Positions 1 to 9,793 of a DNA stretch of 64,000 nt are shown here, one piece after another (the first letter of the stretch is position 1; the number at the start of each line of letters is the position of its first letter). The stretch comes from Odontocerum albicorne (Eukaryota; Arthropoda; Insecta; Trichoptera; Odontoceridae). Location: the NCBI GenBank assembly GCA_949825065.1, contig OX463859.1, forward strand, positions 23,391,847 to 23,455,846, written 5' to 3'. A program made the translations under genes and the position numbers. The notes beneath the pieces were generated by a model. The model was not told where the DNA came from, made no database searches, and worked only from the letters and a program-made list of their open reading frames with translations.

Positions 1-871
1 CAATAATAATGAGAACTTGGAAAGATATCGAATTGTTCAAACAATTAATGTAATCACAAGATTTGTCATAAACTTTCCAAAATAGATTTATTCTTGTCAA
101 AAGTATATCATTTCTTGATGTTTTTAATTCTTTTAAAATATTTTCTTGTCTCGCAATCGACTTTTTTGGAGATTTAAAAAGTTTATTGATAAGTTTTTCT
201 GATTTTATTCCATAGTGCAACAGTTCAATCTCTGCGTTGATTATGTGGAAATTATTTCTACAATTGCCCACATAGACAGTGTATGTCATAAGAATTATTG
301 TGGCTACATAACTTGGAAAGTGAGCGGCAAGAACTAGTGAAAATGTTGTATTTTTTACAAAACTTCCCATGTAAGAGTTTATAATTAAAAGAATCACATA
401 AAATAAGTGTTGTAAAATAACCACATACAAAGTTAATTTTTTTATTTCTGTGTAGTTTTTAACTATATCATAGCTACCCCATATTTGATCGATTTCATGT
501 AAATTTTGCAAAAAGCTATGTTTTTCATCAAATTTAAAGATTGTCGTGATGTACAATAAATTCATAGACATAAAACCTATGCAGAATTTTAGTTTATCGC
601 CATATTTTAAGAGTTTTGATCCTCCAATAATTCCGACGCCAGTTTCTGATGATTTCAAAACATAAAATGATATTAAAATCGCAGTAAAACTCAATAAAGT
701 CGAATACACCAATAACGTTTTACTTAAATGTCTTTTAATTTGGTTTTTGTTTATGTCTAACTTATAATAATACGGAAATCCAATTAAATTTAAACCAAGT
801 GTAGTGGGATTAATAGATTCAGCAATATCTCTGGCTGTAAAAAGCTCTTTTATAAATTTTTGAAAGAACAT
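1..871 (-). CDS. Gustatory receptor, partial first exon (runs off left edge)
   Basis: An open frame of 290 codons begins at the ATG at 871 and leaves the window without a stop. It is a predicted 7-transmembrane chemoreceptor of the insect gustatory receptor family, expected in the dendritic membrane of taste neurons. Seen directly: an N-terminal INPTTLGLNLIGFP segment, matching the INPMIVSARFAGIAPF segment of the gene at 22.9 kb, several long hydrophobic stretches, and an FWKVYDKSCDYIN motif that matches the IWKLYDMCCD motif before TM6 in the neighbours. First exons of the complete neighbours are 337-358 codons, so about 50-70 codons of this exon plus three small exons should lie to the left. 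It is the most diverged of the five receptors here. The ligand cannot be inferred. Confidence 0.82.
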   Translation of the reverse strand, partial: MFFQKFIKELFTARDIAESINPTTLGLNLIGFPYYYKLDINKNQIKRHLSKTLLVYSTLLSFTAILISFYVLKSSETGVGIIGGSKLLKYGDKLKFCIGFMSMNLLYITTIFKFDEKHSFLQNLHEIDQIWGSYDIVKNYTEIKKLTLYVVILQHLFYVILLIINSYMGSFVKNTTFSLVLAAHFPSYVATIILMTYTVYVGNCRNNFHIINAEIELLHYGIKSEKLINKLFKSPKKSIARQENILKELKTSRNDILLTRINLFWKVYDKSCDYINCLNNSISFQVLIII

Positions 872-1840
872 TTTCTTTTTTTATGACTGTTTGTTTAAAG
901 AGATAAAGAACTTTTTATTTTTATGACTGTTTAAAGATATTGAAAAAGCGTATATGAAGAACAAGTATTTTCAATGGTATAAATGAAAAATTAAGTAATT
1001 ATATTAAAGAAATAATTTAAAAGAGTGGTTGAATTGCTAAATCCAGTGGTGTAGTTTTTTTAAATATTAATAATAAAATCGGTATTTACCTGCCCTTGGA
1101 GTGATATTAGTTACAAAATGTGTGAGAAATAAATAAGTTATTTCTCTCTCTTGAAATACGAGCGTTAACTCATTAAGCTGTTTACACCAGTATAAGTCCC
1201 CTTAGTGAAGTCGAGAACTCGAAATCTAGCTGTTTTCATCCATCCTCCATTGAGGATGATTAGCTAATTCTGAGCAACAGAATTGTGGAGTATACGACCT
1301 TGTCCCAGGATAGTAAAAATTCAACAAGTCTCTTTGGATATTTGGACAAAGATCATAAAAAGATTAAGGGATAGCGAGGAGGACCTTAACTCTTACAGTG
1401 ACGAGAGATGAATACTGGGATGGTGATGATCAAATTAAATGTTTTGTATGTCGAGAATAATAATAACTCGATGATACTATTTGTAGAACTGCAACAGCTG
1501 CCAGTGTTAATTTTTTAAGATCTCACACCAGCATTTGAAACTGATCTGTGTAGTGTGCAATCAGAATGGAAACATTATTTCTGGCTCCAAGTTTATGAAG
1601 AAGAGATGGAATGAGTATTTTGAGAACATCCTTCTCATATCTGTTCTTATGATATAACGAATCAACAGACGTAGGAATTGTCCAGGTAACTGTTAAAGGC
1701 TTGAATCTGCCTACTTATAACAAGATGCTGGCAGCTATGAAGAAGCCCTAAAATTTCAAGACTCCTAAATATGATGACATTCATGTCGAGTTTCTCAAGT
1801 GTAGAATCATTGCTCAAGTATGAAAGATGAAGTGTTTGGT

Positions 1841-1935
1841 GCTTACATCCTGTCTATTTTACTGTACGGTGCTGAATCTAGGCATATTACCAAGGTCAAG
1901 CACTATTCAGTTTTGAAAACAGATCTCTTAGGAAG
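1841..1935 (+). pseudogene. Non-LTR retrotransposon fragment (C-terminal RT region)
   Basis: The plus strand reads AYILSILLYGAESRHITKVK and continues for about ten residues. The LLYGAESxxxTK pattern is typical of the region after the reverse transcriptase core in RTE-like LINEs of animals. Flanking sequence from about 1200 to 2330 has scattered short matches but many stops, so the element's limits cannot be set. Confidence 0.5.
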
Positions 1936-2345
1936 ATGATGGATATCAAATAGTACAACCATGTTACAAAAAAGATGGTTCATCTTTGAAAGCAGCCTAT
2001 AATCACTACAATAATGATAAGGCATTAAACGTGGTTACATCGTACACTATACGAGTACACTGGTGTTATAATAAGGAGATTCACAATCTCTGTCTGACAG
2101 AGAGAGAAGCAGAGTTGTGAACAAATCTTGATGGAGGGGCTTATTGGCATCCTTGTGTCAAGTTTTATCTATTTCATAGGAAATTAATGCGAGTTCACAT
2201 GGACAAAATATTTGCAAACTTAAGTAGCTGAGACTTTAAATGGTATTTTCTAATCAGCACTGTGCTTGACAGATAGTCTGTAGTGTTAAGACTATGTTTG
2301 AAAAGTTGAACTATTAAAACTATAGACAAAGAATGCCTTATTTAA

Positions 2346-2971
2346 CCTTCCGTCGAGTGCAATATGTTGACCGCTGAGTTCGGGTGCAATGTGATTGATG
2401 GGCACACATTCAAAATTTTAATGAAATTTATGACGTACTATCAAATACCGCAATTAAAGTAAAGTTAGAGAATCGTAAAGTTAGAAAATAGTTTAAAAAC
2501 GTTCACAGTATTAATGTCTATTCATTCTTCGGAGAGGGGGTCTGTACTCGTACCTTCTTCAGTAAAGCACCGATCCGATCGCATACCATATTTCCATGGG
2601 ATAAGCAGATATAGGAGTCTCGCATTTCTTGCATTTGTGATTTGTCAGCCTTCTCAAACCGGTTTCGCTGGTACATGTTAAGCATCGTATTCTTTTAGGG
2701 GGTGAGGGAAAACTTTTTTCTTCTTCCTGGGAAGGAAGACGTTCAAAATCTTTAAAAAATGTGACGAGTTCGGGCGCAATGAGCTTCTCTGAACAAAACT
2801 TGAACAAATTCCCGTGGTGAAGGTTAAGGACAAACTATGTGGGAAAGTCGCATAGAACAGGTCAAAAGATGCAGCTACTAAGTGCGCCAGTTGCCAACCC
2901 CACCTAGCGGTGGGGTGAGGTGACGAAATGTCCGGGCTGTGCCTGTCAGATCCAATGTGCCCGACGGAAGG
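2346..2971 (-). mobile_element. Internally deleted piggyBac-type element
   Basis: The element is bounded by TTAA at 2342-2345 and 2972-2975, the piggyBac target duplication. Its ends are inverted: CCTTCCGTCGAGTGCA on the left and, read inward from the right, CCTTCCGTCGGGCACA. It is 626 bp, about a quarter of a full element. A remnant transposase C-terminus lies inside on the minus strand (2559-2807). Confidence 0.7.
2559..2807 (-). pseudogene. Transposase C-terminal zinc-finger remnant
   Basis: This 82-codon minus-strand frame contains cysteine pairs (CLTC, then CKKC) separated by a basic stretch, resembling the cysteine-rich domain at the end of piggyBac transposases. That domain binds element ends in the family. 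There is no catalytic region. Its position inside TTAA-flanked inverted ends supports the assignment, although the domain match alone would be weak. Confidence 0.5.
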
Positions 2972-2975
2972 TTAA

Positions 2976-3545
2976 TTAAAAACTGATAGAGCTATGCCAC
3001 TGTCAAAATCAATAAGATAATCAAAGGAATTGATTCCTAATGATAGAAATAATATACATATTAAATATAATGTTAGAAAAATAAACAGGTATCTACTTAC
3101 TTAATTAATTTCTTTAAATATAGATAAGTCATTTTTCAACTATTGATTTTATATTCTGTATTAATTATGATTGAAAAAAAATTTGTAAACTCTTTGTTTT
3201 CCAAACTATGGTGATAAACATGATATACTCGTATACTATAAGACCATAATGATATCTAATAGGGGTGGGCATACATGAGGTCAACGAGATCCACATTCTG
3301 GATTTTCATATATATAAAGAGCCACACCATAGTCACGTTCTCACGTAGTATTTAATACACAAAATCAAATTTATTTCATATTCTACACAAATCTTAATTG
3401 CTATATAAAGTATAAAAAATACACATAAGAAAATATAAAAATAGCTCAGAATACGGTTTCCGTGGTTTGCGTACATAAAGAGGCAGGAGATGCACGCGCA
3501 CACTACACATTGAAATCACTGCACACACGTATACACCAATACTTG
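2976..3545. other. AT-rich stretch, no gene recognised
   Basis: Low-complexity AT-rich DNA. Nothing recognisable on either strand apart from short homopolymer and dinucleotide runs. Confidence 0.5.
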
Positions 3546-3758
3546 TGTAGGATACCTACCTAAATAATTGTCAAAATAAATAAGTGAATTGTTAAACATA
3601 ATTAAATTAAATTAATTATTGTTAAAATAGTAAACATACAGGGTCAATGACCGATGAAGTACTTATAGATTGTCACACGCCAGGAACGTCAAAAATGTTT
3701 ACTATTTTATAGTATTTGCGACCTGTCTAGCCGTCTGCAAATACAAATAAATATCTAC
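3546..3758 (+). mobile_element. Diverged partial LTR of the H2B-carrying element family
   Basis: It starts TGTAGGATACCTACC and follows the left 213 bp of the 586-bp LTR at 28052-28637 with substitutions and small indels, sharing for example AAACATACAGGG and AATGACCGATGAAG. It runs straight into an assembly gap, so the rest of this copy may be hidden or collapsed there. Confidence 0.85.
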
Positions 3759-3958
3759 NNNNNNNNNNNNNNNNNNNNNNNNNNNNNNNNNNNNNNNNNN
3801 NNNNNNNNNNNNNNNNNNNNNNNNNNNNNNNNNNNNNNNNNNNNNNNNNNNNNNNNNNNNNNNNNNNNNNNNNNNNNNNNNNNNNNNNNNNNNNNNNNNN
3901 NNNNNNNNNNNNNNNNNNNNNNNNNNNNNNNNNNNNNNNNNNNNNNNNNNNNNNNNNN
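3759..3958. other. Assembly gap (200 N)
   Basis: Exactly 200 N, which suggests a gap of estimated rather than measured size. It abuts a partial LTR and so may hide a repetitive element. Confidence 0.99.
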
Positions 3959-4489
3959 AACTATCAAAAGGTCTGAGCTTATCTCATAACACCCCTGTCA
4001 TTTGATAGAGAGATGTTATGAGATGAGTAACTTTAATACTATGTTACAATGCCTACATCATTCTCCTCACCCCTGACTTTATTTATAACATCATCATAAG
4101 AAGAAAAAAGGTGAGTACAGAACAATAAGATATTTTGAGATATAGAGTCAAGATTATGACAGGTTGTTTTACAGTGTGTGGCATTCTATAATAAAACTTT
4201 TTGATTTAGTTTTTGATTATCTGCGAAGCGAAAAATAATTTAAAAAGTGACTGATTATGTCACATCTTTATTAATATTAATTTAAAGTCCATATAAATTA
4301 CTAATATAATTTTAAAAACCAAAACTTTCTTGCGAAGATATGTGAAATATGAAAGTCTGTTCCTACGCTCATCCCGTTTGAGAATCGAAGTGATGTTATG
4401 ATGGCACATAATATCATGATTTTCTAAAACATTCAAGAATGTAAAATATTGAATTCTTACAATAATATTGATTTTTTTTTATCATTTAA

Positions 4490-5090
4490 CCCTTCCTGTC
4501 CTGTGATGTGTAACTAGTACACATTGCTTCTAAAAACTTTAATATCTTTATAAATATACTTAATACTGGGTTCAGATTTTAGATATTCCTCCTTAATACA
4601 TTTACGCATTGAATGAAAAAAAAATATTAATAATAATTAGCACTTATCGGCCACATCAGAGATATTTTGTGAAAATCGGGAATAAATTCACCAATACAAT
4701 CAAACGTGGGCCAGTGTGTGACATATGTACTCGTATATTCATTTTAAAAACCGCTATGGGTGAGGAAGTGACGCTATTCACGTCTCACTCTACTTCGGTA
4801 TATGGGAACGCAAGAAATAGAATCTCAGTTCGCTTGCTTCTCTCGCTCAGTAGCCAGTGGGCTTTCGTTTGAGGTGGTCGCTTCGCCCATTTTATGAACG
4901 TCGTCCGATGTTTTTTTTTTCATGTTTTCAGCAATTAAATTTCAATTATTATCACTTTTGACTTCAAATTTAATAAATTTAAGCGATTGGCTATGAATAT
5001 TCTTATTTTTTCAATTTTAAATAGCTCATTTTTACATGTGTATTGAATACACAGCACAGGAACGCATGGATTTTTTTAGCACAGGAAGGG
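4490..5090. mobile_element. piggyBac-like MITE, degenerate
   Basis: The left end reads TTAA then CCCTTCCTGTCCTGTG. The right end reads CACAGGAAGGG, an inverted match. TTAA is kept on the left only (4486-4489). The terminal CCCTTC is reminiscent of the element at 2346-2971. The internal 87-codon plus-strand frame at 4609-4872 resembles nothing I know. Confidence 0.45.
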
Positions 5091-5119
5091 AAAGGTTCAA
5101 GTAAAAGATATGACTAGAG

Positions 5120-5262
5120 TAAAAGGTGTATTTATACCCCTGAATATTAGATAGAAAAAATGGCTGTGTCATTCAAGGGGAGTAGCACAGCACGGGGCTT
5201 AAACCAGTGACCTTCCATATGGAAGTCCAATGTATTACTGCGCCGCCATGCACCTCTAATTA
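5120..5262 (-). repeat. tRNA-derived SINE, family A
   Basis: Read on the minus strand, the head starts GAGGTGCATGGCGGCGCAGT and carries A-box-like and degraded B-box-like pol III promoter sequences. The body matches the copy at 41411-41680. Other copies are at 9690, 21415, 41411 and 43645, with a tail fragment at 46745. Confidence 0.75.
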
Positions 5263-6030
5263 TTAATCTTACTGTAGCTCTGTAATATCAATCTGAATTT
5301 ACTATACTTTTATGAATATTAAATTTATTTATATTTTGGAGATCGAAATTCTAGTGAAACAGTTGCAATCATATATTTTTCAATTTTTCAAATCTGGTAC
5401 ATTTATTAGCATTGTAGCCCAATCATTAACCTGCTTGCTTAGAAACCTGGTATATCTGGTTCGATTTCCAGTGATTCGTGGATCTAAAATTATAGTTTTC
5501 CTTACACATGTATCTGCCTAGCATAAATACTTAGAGCACTATTTTAAGGAACTGGTGTTACCAAGTAGTGTTATACAAAATTTGTAGGTTTTTTTACATG
5601 GCGATACAACTAAGGTACTATCTTTTAAATGTTTATGTAAAAATTTAAGTTTACTTATTACACTCAGTAAACTAATGGCTCTTTTAATTCCACATTCCAT
5701 TTTTACACCATGGCGGAACTATCATAACACTCCTCAAATCTTTCCGTATGGAGTCAGATTCCCAACATTTGTTGAAAAACAATTTACAATAGAAAAAGGC
5801 AAACCCAGGACAAGTAATAAAAAAATTTACTCATAATTTGCTTAATTCATCCTGGCAAGAATGACTTCTTTTTTTATTTTTATATATAGTTAAAGTATTG
5901 TATTATATACATACACATGTCCTGCACTTTTGTTCTATGCAATAAAATCTGGTGGATTTATTGCCATTTAAACAAACAAAAAGATGTCTAAGAGGTCTAA
6001 AGGGAAAACATACTGGAATCCTTTTAAAAA
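5263..6030. other. No gene recognised
   Basis: AT-rich DNA with short open frames on both strands that look like chance. No repeat boundary could be fixed. Confidence 0.4.
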
Positions 6031-6035
6031 AATCT

Positions 6036-6444
6036 TTAGGAGAATGGTTCTTATTGGAAGAGATGATGATGGTTGTTGATAAATAAATAAACTCGTTAAA
6101 TCGCAATGCGGAAAGAGAGAGTGGAATTTTATTAGTAACGTAAGTATTTATATCTTTTTAGAATGTGCGCAAGAATGCGCTCGCGATATGCCTGCGTCTC
6201 GTTCTGTAAATGCAAAAACGATAAATTGTTGTATGTAGGTAACAATCTATTTACGGAACCGGCGAGACAGCGTGGTGCGTTCTCTCTCTAGTATGGAGTG
6301 TGGTCCGCTCGGCTATGGGATGAATGTCCGGCGGGTGACCTTCGGACTTGTTTACTTAGATTTATCGAGGAATCCGGAGGTCATTTCATCGGTCATTGAC
6401 CGTATGTATGAATGCCCACAGTATTCGAGTGGGCGACCGCCACA
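6036..6444 (-). mobile_element. Solo LTR, copy 1
   Basis: This 409-bp sequence is repeated at 44554-44966 with few differences. Both copies begin TTAG, end CCACA and have perfect but different 5-bp target duplications, here AATCT (6031-6035 and 6445-6449). Read on the minus strand it begins TGTGGCGG and contains a TATA-like GATATAAATAC and an AATAAAA signal in the order expected of an LTR. There is no internal region or second LTR, so it is a solo LTR. The superfamily is unresolved; the 5-bp duplication fits Gypsy, BEL or Copia. Confidence 0.75.
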
Positions 6445-6449
6445 AATCT

Positions 6450-6525
6450 GTTACCAATGGGAATCAAACTTAAAACTCCCGAGTCCTAAGACCACAAGGC
6501 CTCTAGGTCATTATATGGAGCTCCA
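6450..6525 (-). repeat. tRNA-derived SINE, family B, fragment
   Basis: On the minus strand it reads GAGGCCTTGTGGTCTTAGGA, then a GATTCCCATTGGTAAC B-box region. This is similar to the better copy at 35878-36060. The solo LTR lies directly against it. Confidence 0.5.
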
Positions 6526-6982
6526 CACAATACCCACACTGATTGCCCAATCTATGCAGTATTGTTATACAGGTATTATACAAATAAATCATTGTAAAAT
6601 AAAATATTTTGCCGAATGGTCCTACAAGGAATGTGTAACCTGACCAATTAAAATTATTATGGACAGTTGAAATATGAGCTGACAATCTTGTATGGTATGT
6701 TATAAGATCAAACATTTTTCTTCTGTCTGACAATGTTGTAGGGATCATCACTTCCAATAACAGACTGCAGTCCAACTCAGCTTTTGAGATTTGCAATTTG
6801 AAGTTTATAAAATATATAAACACTTTTGCTGAATGCATTGTTAATTTATATGGAAATTTAAATGGGAAATGTTTTAAGTGAAACAAAATTACATGTAACA
6901 AGTAAGATTTATTATTATTTATTTTATTTTATTAAGTATGTTAAACTAATCATTTATATGAATATCAAAACACAATTTAGAT

Positions 6983-7191
6983 ATTGTAATTTGTTTTATC
7001 AAACACTGTTTATTCCATTTTTTGTAATGGTATAACCCTACCGGTTTCAAGGCTTTCACCTCATCTTCAGGGGAGCACAAACAAGACTCTTGCTTGTGTT
7101 CTCCTGAAGATGAGGTAAAAGCCTTGAAACCGGTAGGGTTATAGCGTTACAAAAAGTGGAATAAACAGGGTTTGATAAAACAAATTACAAT
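6983..7191. repeat. Fold-back repeat (about 100-bp inverted arms)
   Basis: The sequence from ATTGTAATTTG to CAAATTACAAT is an almost perfect palindrome with a loop of only a few bases near 7085. Each arm contains ACCCTACCGGTTTCAAGGC or its complement. No coding content. It may be a fold-back or MITE-type insertion or an inverted duplication. Confidence 0.85.
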
Positions 7192-8333
7192 GTCTTTAAA
7201 CCTCCACAATGTTAATGCCTTAAATATAAACAAACAATTTAGATAATTATGAGTATTGCATCTAATAAAAGAAGGTTTGAAACAATGAGTAAACAAAATA
7301 AGGATCCAAGTACACCATTGACATTCCTTGAAGTACTATGTGATATTTCTAAGAGTGTAGTTCCATGAAAACATTTATATATAGTGCTTCAAACGTTTCC
7401 AAGCTTTGAAAGCACATAGTTTAACACGCTCATAGTTTACCTAAAAGTATTGAATTATCCCCATGGCCGACTTGCTCTTTGCTATTAGTGTCGTATATTT
7501 TATGTATAAATAATGAAAAATAAAATACTAGCTATTCATCAAAAATATTTGGTGACAGTCTTAATACCTGTAATAGTTCTCTTAGAGTGTTTTTGTTTGC
7601 CTGAACCATAAATCCAATGCCACACCATGACTCTCCTTGTTTTTTTTTCTCTCTTTCAGTTGACTTTAGTTTCTCTCAAAATTTTTCACATATTTATAAA
7701 TGATCATTTTGATGTTACAATATATATTTTCTTTGGTATTAGAGTAGATATATATGTATATAATTTATTTTTATTTATTTTACACATTACAAGAAATATA
7801 CATAATTAAAAACAACAGGTAATTTAATTCGGACACATAATTTTAATGGATCTGGGTTTGTTGCCTTTCATTTGTTGTGTCCCCAGTAAACTAGGCTTTT
7901 GCCTGTATCTCACATAAGAATGCATATTTTTATTATTTTCTTAGATTTTTTTTTTGTCCTCGTAAGACCTATAGGCCTTATACTTCTATATGATTACCTG
8001 AGCCTTCACCTGTCTCAAATTTATAATATATTTTATGTGTGGTAGATGGTATGCATGTGCGTACTGCTTTTTAATATTTCTTTTGTATATTATTCATGCA
8101 GATGTTTTTAATTTTTGTGACAAGTTGTATATGTATGCACACTCTAAATTCTAATTTAAATATTACTCTGGTAACCTTTTTTTAATGGTTGATAAAAGAT
8201 CGACATTGAAATTAAATTAAATAAATAAAAAAGAAACACTTTAAACCAGATATAATGAATTTTAATGATGGCTAACTAAAGCACTCTTTTCAGCAAAAAA
8301 AATTATAAATTAACAAAAATATAAATACTATTA
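7192..8333. other. No gene recognised
   Basis: AT-rich DNA with homopolymer tracts. No protein similarity, RNA gene or clear repeat boundary was seen. Confidence 0.4.
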
Positions 8334-8761
8334 CCGTATTTTACGGACTATAAGACGCACACTTTTCTTCAAAAAATTGCCTCCAACATTCAGGTGCGTC
8401 TTATACTCGAAATTCATATAAAAATGTCCAGTTTGATTTAAAATTCCCGCCAGTCTTAAAAATGGCCGTATATTCGATGCTGCGGGAAACTACAAATTGA
8501 AAGTAATAGCATATGCAGAACATGGAAACAGAGCAGCTGAGCGGCATTTCGGTTCTCCACAAATAGAGGGCTGAATGCAAAATGGCCAAAACTAGAAGAT
8601 GACGTATTGAAATGGATTCAAGAACACCGTCAAAATGGCATTGGAATTAATACAAAAATGATATTTTTTTTTGTCTGGCTTTGCAATCTAATAATAAAAA
8701 TGTTATTTTTTTTTTAAATTGCCTAAAAATTAAGGCGCGTCTTATAGTCCGTAAAATACGG
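8334..8761 (+). mobile_element. Deleted DNA transposon with CENP-B/pogo-type transposase remnant
   Basis: The terminal inverted repeats are CCGTATTTTACGGACTATAA and its complement, flanked by TA at 8332-8333 and 8762-8763. These facts fit the Tc1/mariner/pogo group. The interior encodes, in broken plus-strand frames, an N-terminal DNA-binding region (8462-8665). At 428 bp no catalytic domain remains. Confidence 0.8.
8462..8665 (+). pseudogene. CENP-B/Tigger-like helix-turn-helix remnant
   Basis: Two plus-strand frame segments read YKLKVIAYAEHGNRAAERHF and then KWPKLEDDVLKWIQEHRQNG. The second looks like the CENP-B-type DNA-binding helix of Tigger-like proteins. A stop and a frame shift separate them, so this is a relic. 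Confidence 0.7.
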
Positions 8762-9229
8762 TACAGACAATACGACTCATACAAATTACTGTAGCTTTCA
8801 ACAGTATATTGAGTGGGTAACCCTAGTGTTCTCGTTACACTAGGTGATATCATCGCATGATCAGCACTGAATATGTTAAGACTATATTACTTATGATATA
8901 AACTCCTGCAGAGATTTAGCCTCCAGATCAATGCTTCTCTATTTGGGACGATCTTGAATATTTTGCGCCTTTGTTTCCCTTTTCTCAATTTCTCCAGATC
9001 AACTAGCAATTGTCTTTGTAGTGCTGTCTGGGTATTCCTAAGTGTCGTTTTCCGCTTCATTTAAAATTAAGATGGATTGGTCACTACCTATCTGACATAC
9101 GGAGAACTACAGGACACTACCATTAGGAGAAAAAAGCCTGTATATTTGCTGTAACATATTTGTTTAATTAAATTGAAAGTTGCAACACTTATGACTGAAT
9201 CCGGAGATGACATGCAAATGCATCATTGA

Positions 9230-9640
9230 AATATTATATAAGTATCTCAGTCAATAAGACAATCTCGAACAATATCTGGAGAATCGGTGAGATGCAAGAC
9301 AGAAATAAAAGGCAAGATCAATTGATGTATTTTAAATATCTTGGAGTGAATCTAAATGGCCACAATAACTTATAAAATGTAATTACAAGACAGGTGGACA
9401 AAACCTCTAGTAGTACTAGATGTCTCAAGTATATGAAAAAATAAGTTGGTAACAACAAGTAAAGTGAGGATCTATAAAACATGTGTTAGATCTGTAATGA
9501 CATATGCTATTGAAACTAGACCTAATACAATACGATTGAAGGCACTGCTTAGAACATCGGAAATGAAGATCTTACAAAATAATCTGATAAAACACTCAGA
9601 CAGAATAATAAATACAGAAATAACAAGACTGTAAAACTGA
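9230..9640 (+). pseudogene. RTE-like LINE fragment (RT C-terminal region)
   Basis: Broken plus-strand frames contain YFKYLGVNLNG, then VRIYKTCVRSVMTYAIETRP and LLRTSEMKILQ. FKYLG, KTCVRPVMTYA and LRTxEMK are characteristic of reverse transcriptase C-terminal regions in RTE-like LINEs of insects. Stops interrupt the frame. Confidence 0.7.
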
Positions 9641-9689
9641 AGACATCATAAGACGGGGAAGGCAGAGGCGTTATCGATAGGGCCACATT

Positions 9690-9786
9690 AAAAAAATGTA
9701 TTCGAGGGGAGTAACACAGTGCGGGGTTCGAACCGACGACCTTCCGCACGGCAATCCAGTGCGTTACCGCGCGGCCATGCACCTCT
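9690..9786 (-). repeat. tRNA-derived SINE, family A, best-preserved head
   Basis: The minus strand reads GAGGTGCATGGCCGCGCGGT, then AACGCACTGGATTGC and the B box GGTTCGAACCC. These are recognisable pol III A and B boxes. The cloverleaf is not a functional tRNA. Confidence 0.85.
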
Positions 9787-9793
9787 CGGTTAA

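Noticed and set aside
3755..3967. Open frame across the gap
   Set aside because: It is made of N and has no meaning.
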